Assembly (NCBI GenBank): GCA_003542015.1
Contig: DPLL01000460.1
Coordinates: 1,085-7,806 of the forward strand
Direction: 5' to 3'
From: Microcoleaceae cyanobacterium UBA9251
Lineage (GTDB): Bacteria > Cyanobacteriota > Cyanobacteriia > Cyanobacteriales > Microcoleaceae
DNA: 6,722 bases
The position numbers were made by a program, and so were the translations under genes. Numbering within the stretch: the first letter of the stretch is position 1; each line of letters begins with the position of its first letter. The notes beneath the pieces were generated by a model. That model was not told the origin of the DNA, made no database searches, and saw only the letters and a program-made list of their open reading frames with translations. Below are positions 6,049 through 6,722 of this stretch, piece after piece.

Positions 6049-6261
6049 ATGACTAACAAAGGCTTAATGCTGGACGACCAAGGTAAAATGAACAATTTTG
6101 CGATCGAGCCTACAGTCTACGTCGATGACGAACAGCGCACCGGCTTCACTCCCTACGCCGAACGCTTAAACGGCCGCCTCGCCATGATTGGTTTTGTCTC
6201 TCTGTTGGCTTTGGAAGTTTCCACCAAGCATGGACTGATTAGCTGGCTAACCAACATTTAA
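6049..6261 (+). CDS. hli: High-light-inducible protein (HLIP/SCP, one-helix chlorophyll-binding protein)
   Basis: 70 residues, the usual size for the family. The chlorophyll a/b-binding signature is intact: ERLNGRLAMIGF at 38-49, with pigment-binding/ion-pair residues E38, N41 and R43. One hydrophobic helix follows (about 44-58). The first 30 residues are polar, as expected for the stroma/cytoplasm-facing end. HLIPs sit in thylakoid membranes, bind chlorophyll and carotenoid, quench excess energy and associate with photosystem II assembly intermediates and chlorophyll synthase. AGGA at 6038-6041 lies 7 nt before the ATG and supports this start. It is probably under RpaB control through the HLR1 element immediately upstream, and is followed by a probable terminator. 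Which hli paralogue (A, B, C or D type) cannot be settled; the short length excludes the long ferrochelatase-fused forms. Confidence 0.95.
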   Translation: MTNKGLMLDDQGKMNNFAIEPTVYVDDEQRTGFTPYAERLNGRLAMIGFVSLLALEVSTKHGLISWLTNI

Positions 6262-6287
6262 TGATTTTCTTCAAAATTCAACTGGAC

Positions 6288-6340
6288 GGCTATGGGTTGT
6301 AAGCGTTACGCAAACTACAATCCATAGCTTAACTGTTTTT
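6288..6340 (+). terminator. Probable intrinsic terminator after hli
   Basis: GCTATGGGTTGTA (6289-6301) pairs with TACAATCCATAGC (6316-6328) as a 13-bp stem with one G-U pair, extendable by another G-U (6288/6329). The 14-nt loop itself contains GCG-TTA-CGC (6303-6311), giving a second small hairpin. A T5 run lies at 6336-6340, separated from the stem by seven bases, which is further than ideal. The position 27 bp after the hli stop and before the next gene supports a terminator. Confidence 0.55.
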
Positions 6341-6403
6341 AGGGGCAAGGTTTGGTGGGATAATTAGAGACAAATATTTAACTGTAATCCGATCGCAAAA
6401 ATA

Positions 6404-6722
6404 ATGATCAAACGAATTGTGACCATGCTTCTGGTGGTTTTGGGCCTCACCTTGACCAGTTGTGTATCTAACGTTGTCGGACTCAAGAGCCATGTTGATA
6501 CTGGTGATGGCTATCAATTTCTCTATCCCAACGGCTGGCTACCGATTGCTGTTGCTAATGGCCCGGATGTGGTGTTTCGCGATTTGATTCAGCAAACCGA
6601 GAATGTTAGCGTAGTCATCAGTCCAGTCACGGGAGATAAAACTCTCGCAGATTTGGGAACACCGTCGGAGGTGGGTTACAAACTCAGCAAAAGTGCGATC
6701 GCCCCGGCCGATTCCGGCCGCG
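6404..6722 (+). CDS. psbP: CyanoP: PsbP-family photosystem II lipoprotein, 3' truncated by window edge
   Basis: 106 residues are visible before the window ends; no stop is reached. The N-terminus is a lipoprotein signal: basic residues (K3, R4), a hydrophobic core (about 5-18) and the lipobox L17-T18-S19-C20, so C20 should be lipidated and the protein anchored on the lumenal face of the thylakoid (or on the plasma membrane). The mature part matches the PsbP/CyanoP family: GLKSHVDTGDGYQFLYPNGW (26-45), NGPDVVFRDLIQQTENVSVV (52-71), and ADLGTPSEVGYKL (82-94). CyanoP is a low-abundance photosystem II assembly factor in cyanobacteria, unlike plant PsbP which supports the oxygen-evolving complex. 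Start at 6404 is preferred because it gives the basic n-region of the signal peptide; M8 is a weaker alternative. A GATAAT (6359-6364) upstream could be a -10 box but no matching -35 is seen. Family assignment is firm. Confidence 0.92.
   Translation, partial: MIKRIVTMLLVVLGLTLTSCVSNVVGLKSHVDTGDGYQFLYPNGWLPIAVANGPDVVFRDLIQQTENVSVVISPVTGDKTLADLGTPSEVGYKLSKSAIAPADSGR

Overview
The window reads as chromosome from a filamentous cyanobacterium, probably Oscillatoria/Microcoleus-like. The octamer GCGATCGC (HIP1), a cyanobacterial hallmark, occurs 11 times. There is also a high-light-inducible protein gene, a CyanoP (PsbP-family) lipoprotein gene, and intergenic repeats of the kind common in filamentous cyanobacteria. 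The genus is an inference.

Left part (1-4955, + strand): the C-terminal part of an Rpn/PD-(D/E)XK transposase-like protein with a DUF4351 tail enters from the left edge. After 44 bp comes a 1426-residue multidomain gene that dominates the window. Its order is a GT4-type glycosyltransferase, five 34-residue TPRs, an O-GlcNAc-transferase-type (GT41/SPINDLY) catalytic core, a charged linker with a 12-bp tandem repeat, and a TIGR03032/DUF4915 domain. Two separate glycosyltransferase modules plus an uncharacterised domain on one chain suggest a self-contained protein-glycosylation machine. This is the most notable item in the window.

Middle (4956-5205): a 250-bp gap between convergent genes, packed with repeats. 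It holds a 10-bp tandem repeat, a 21-bp palindrome, and an 89-bp MITE-like element with perfect 12-bp terminal inverted repeats, which itself carries another dispersed-repeat-like sequence.

Right part (5206-6722): an uncharacterised, possibly CYTH-like protein lies on the - strand and is divergent from an hli gene. The shared 225-bp upstream region has a GC-rich inverted repeat and, 27 bp before hli, a near-consensus HLR1 element, the binding site of the response regulator RpaB. A probable terminator follows hli. The window then ends inside a lipoprotein gene of the PsbP family. The hli and psbP genes belong to photosystem protection and photosystem II assembly; nothing in the sequence links them functionally to the glycosyltransferase gene.
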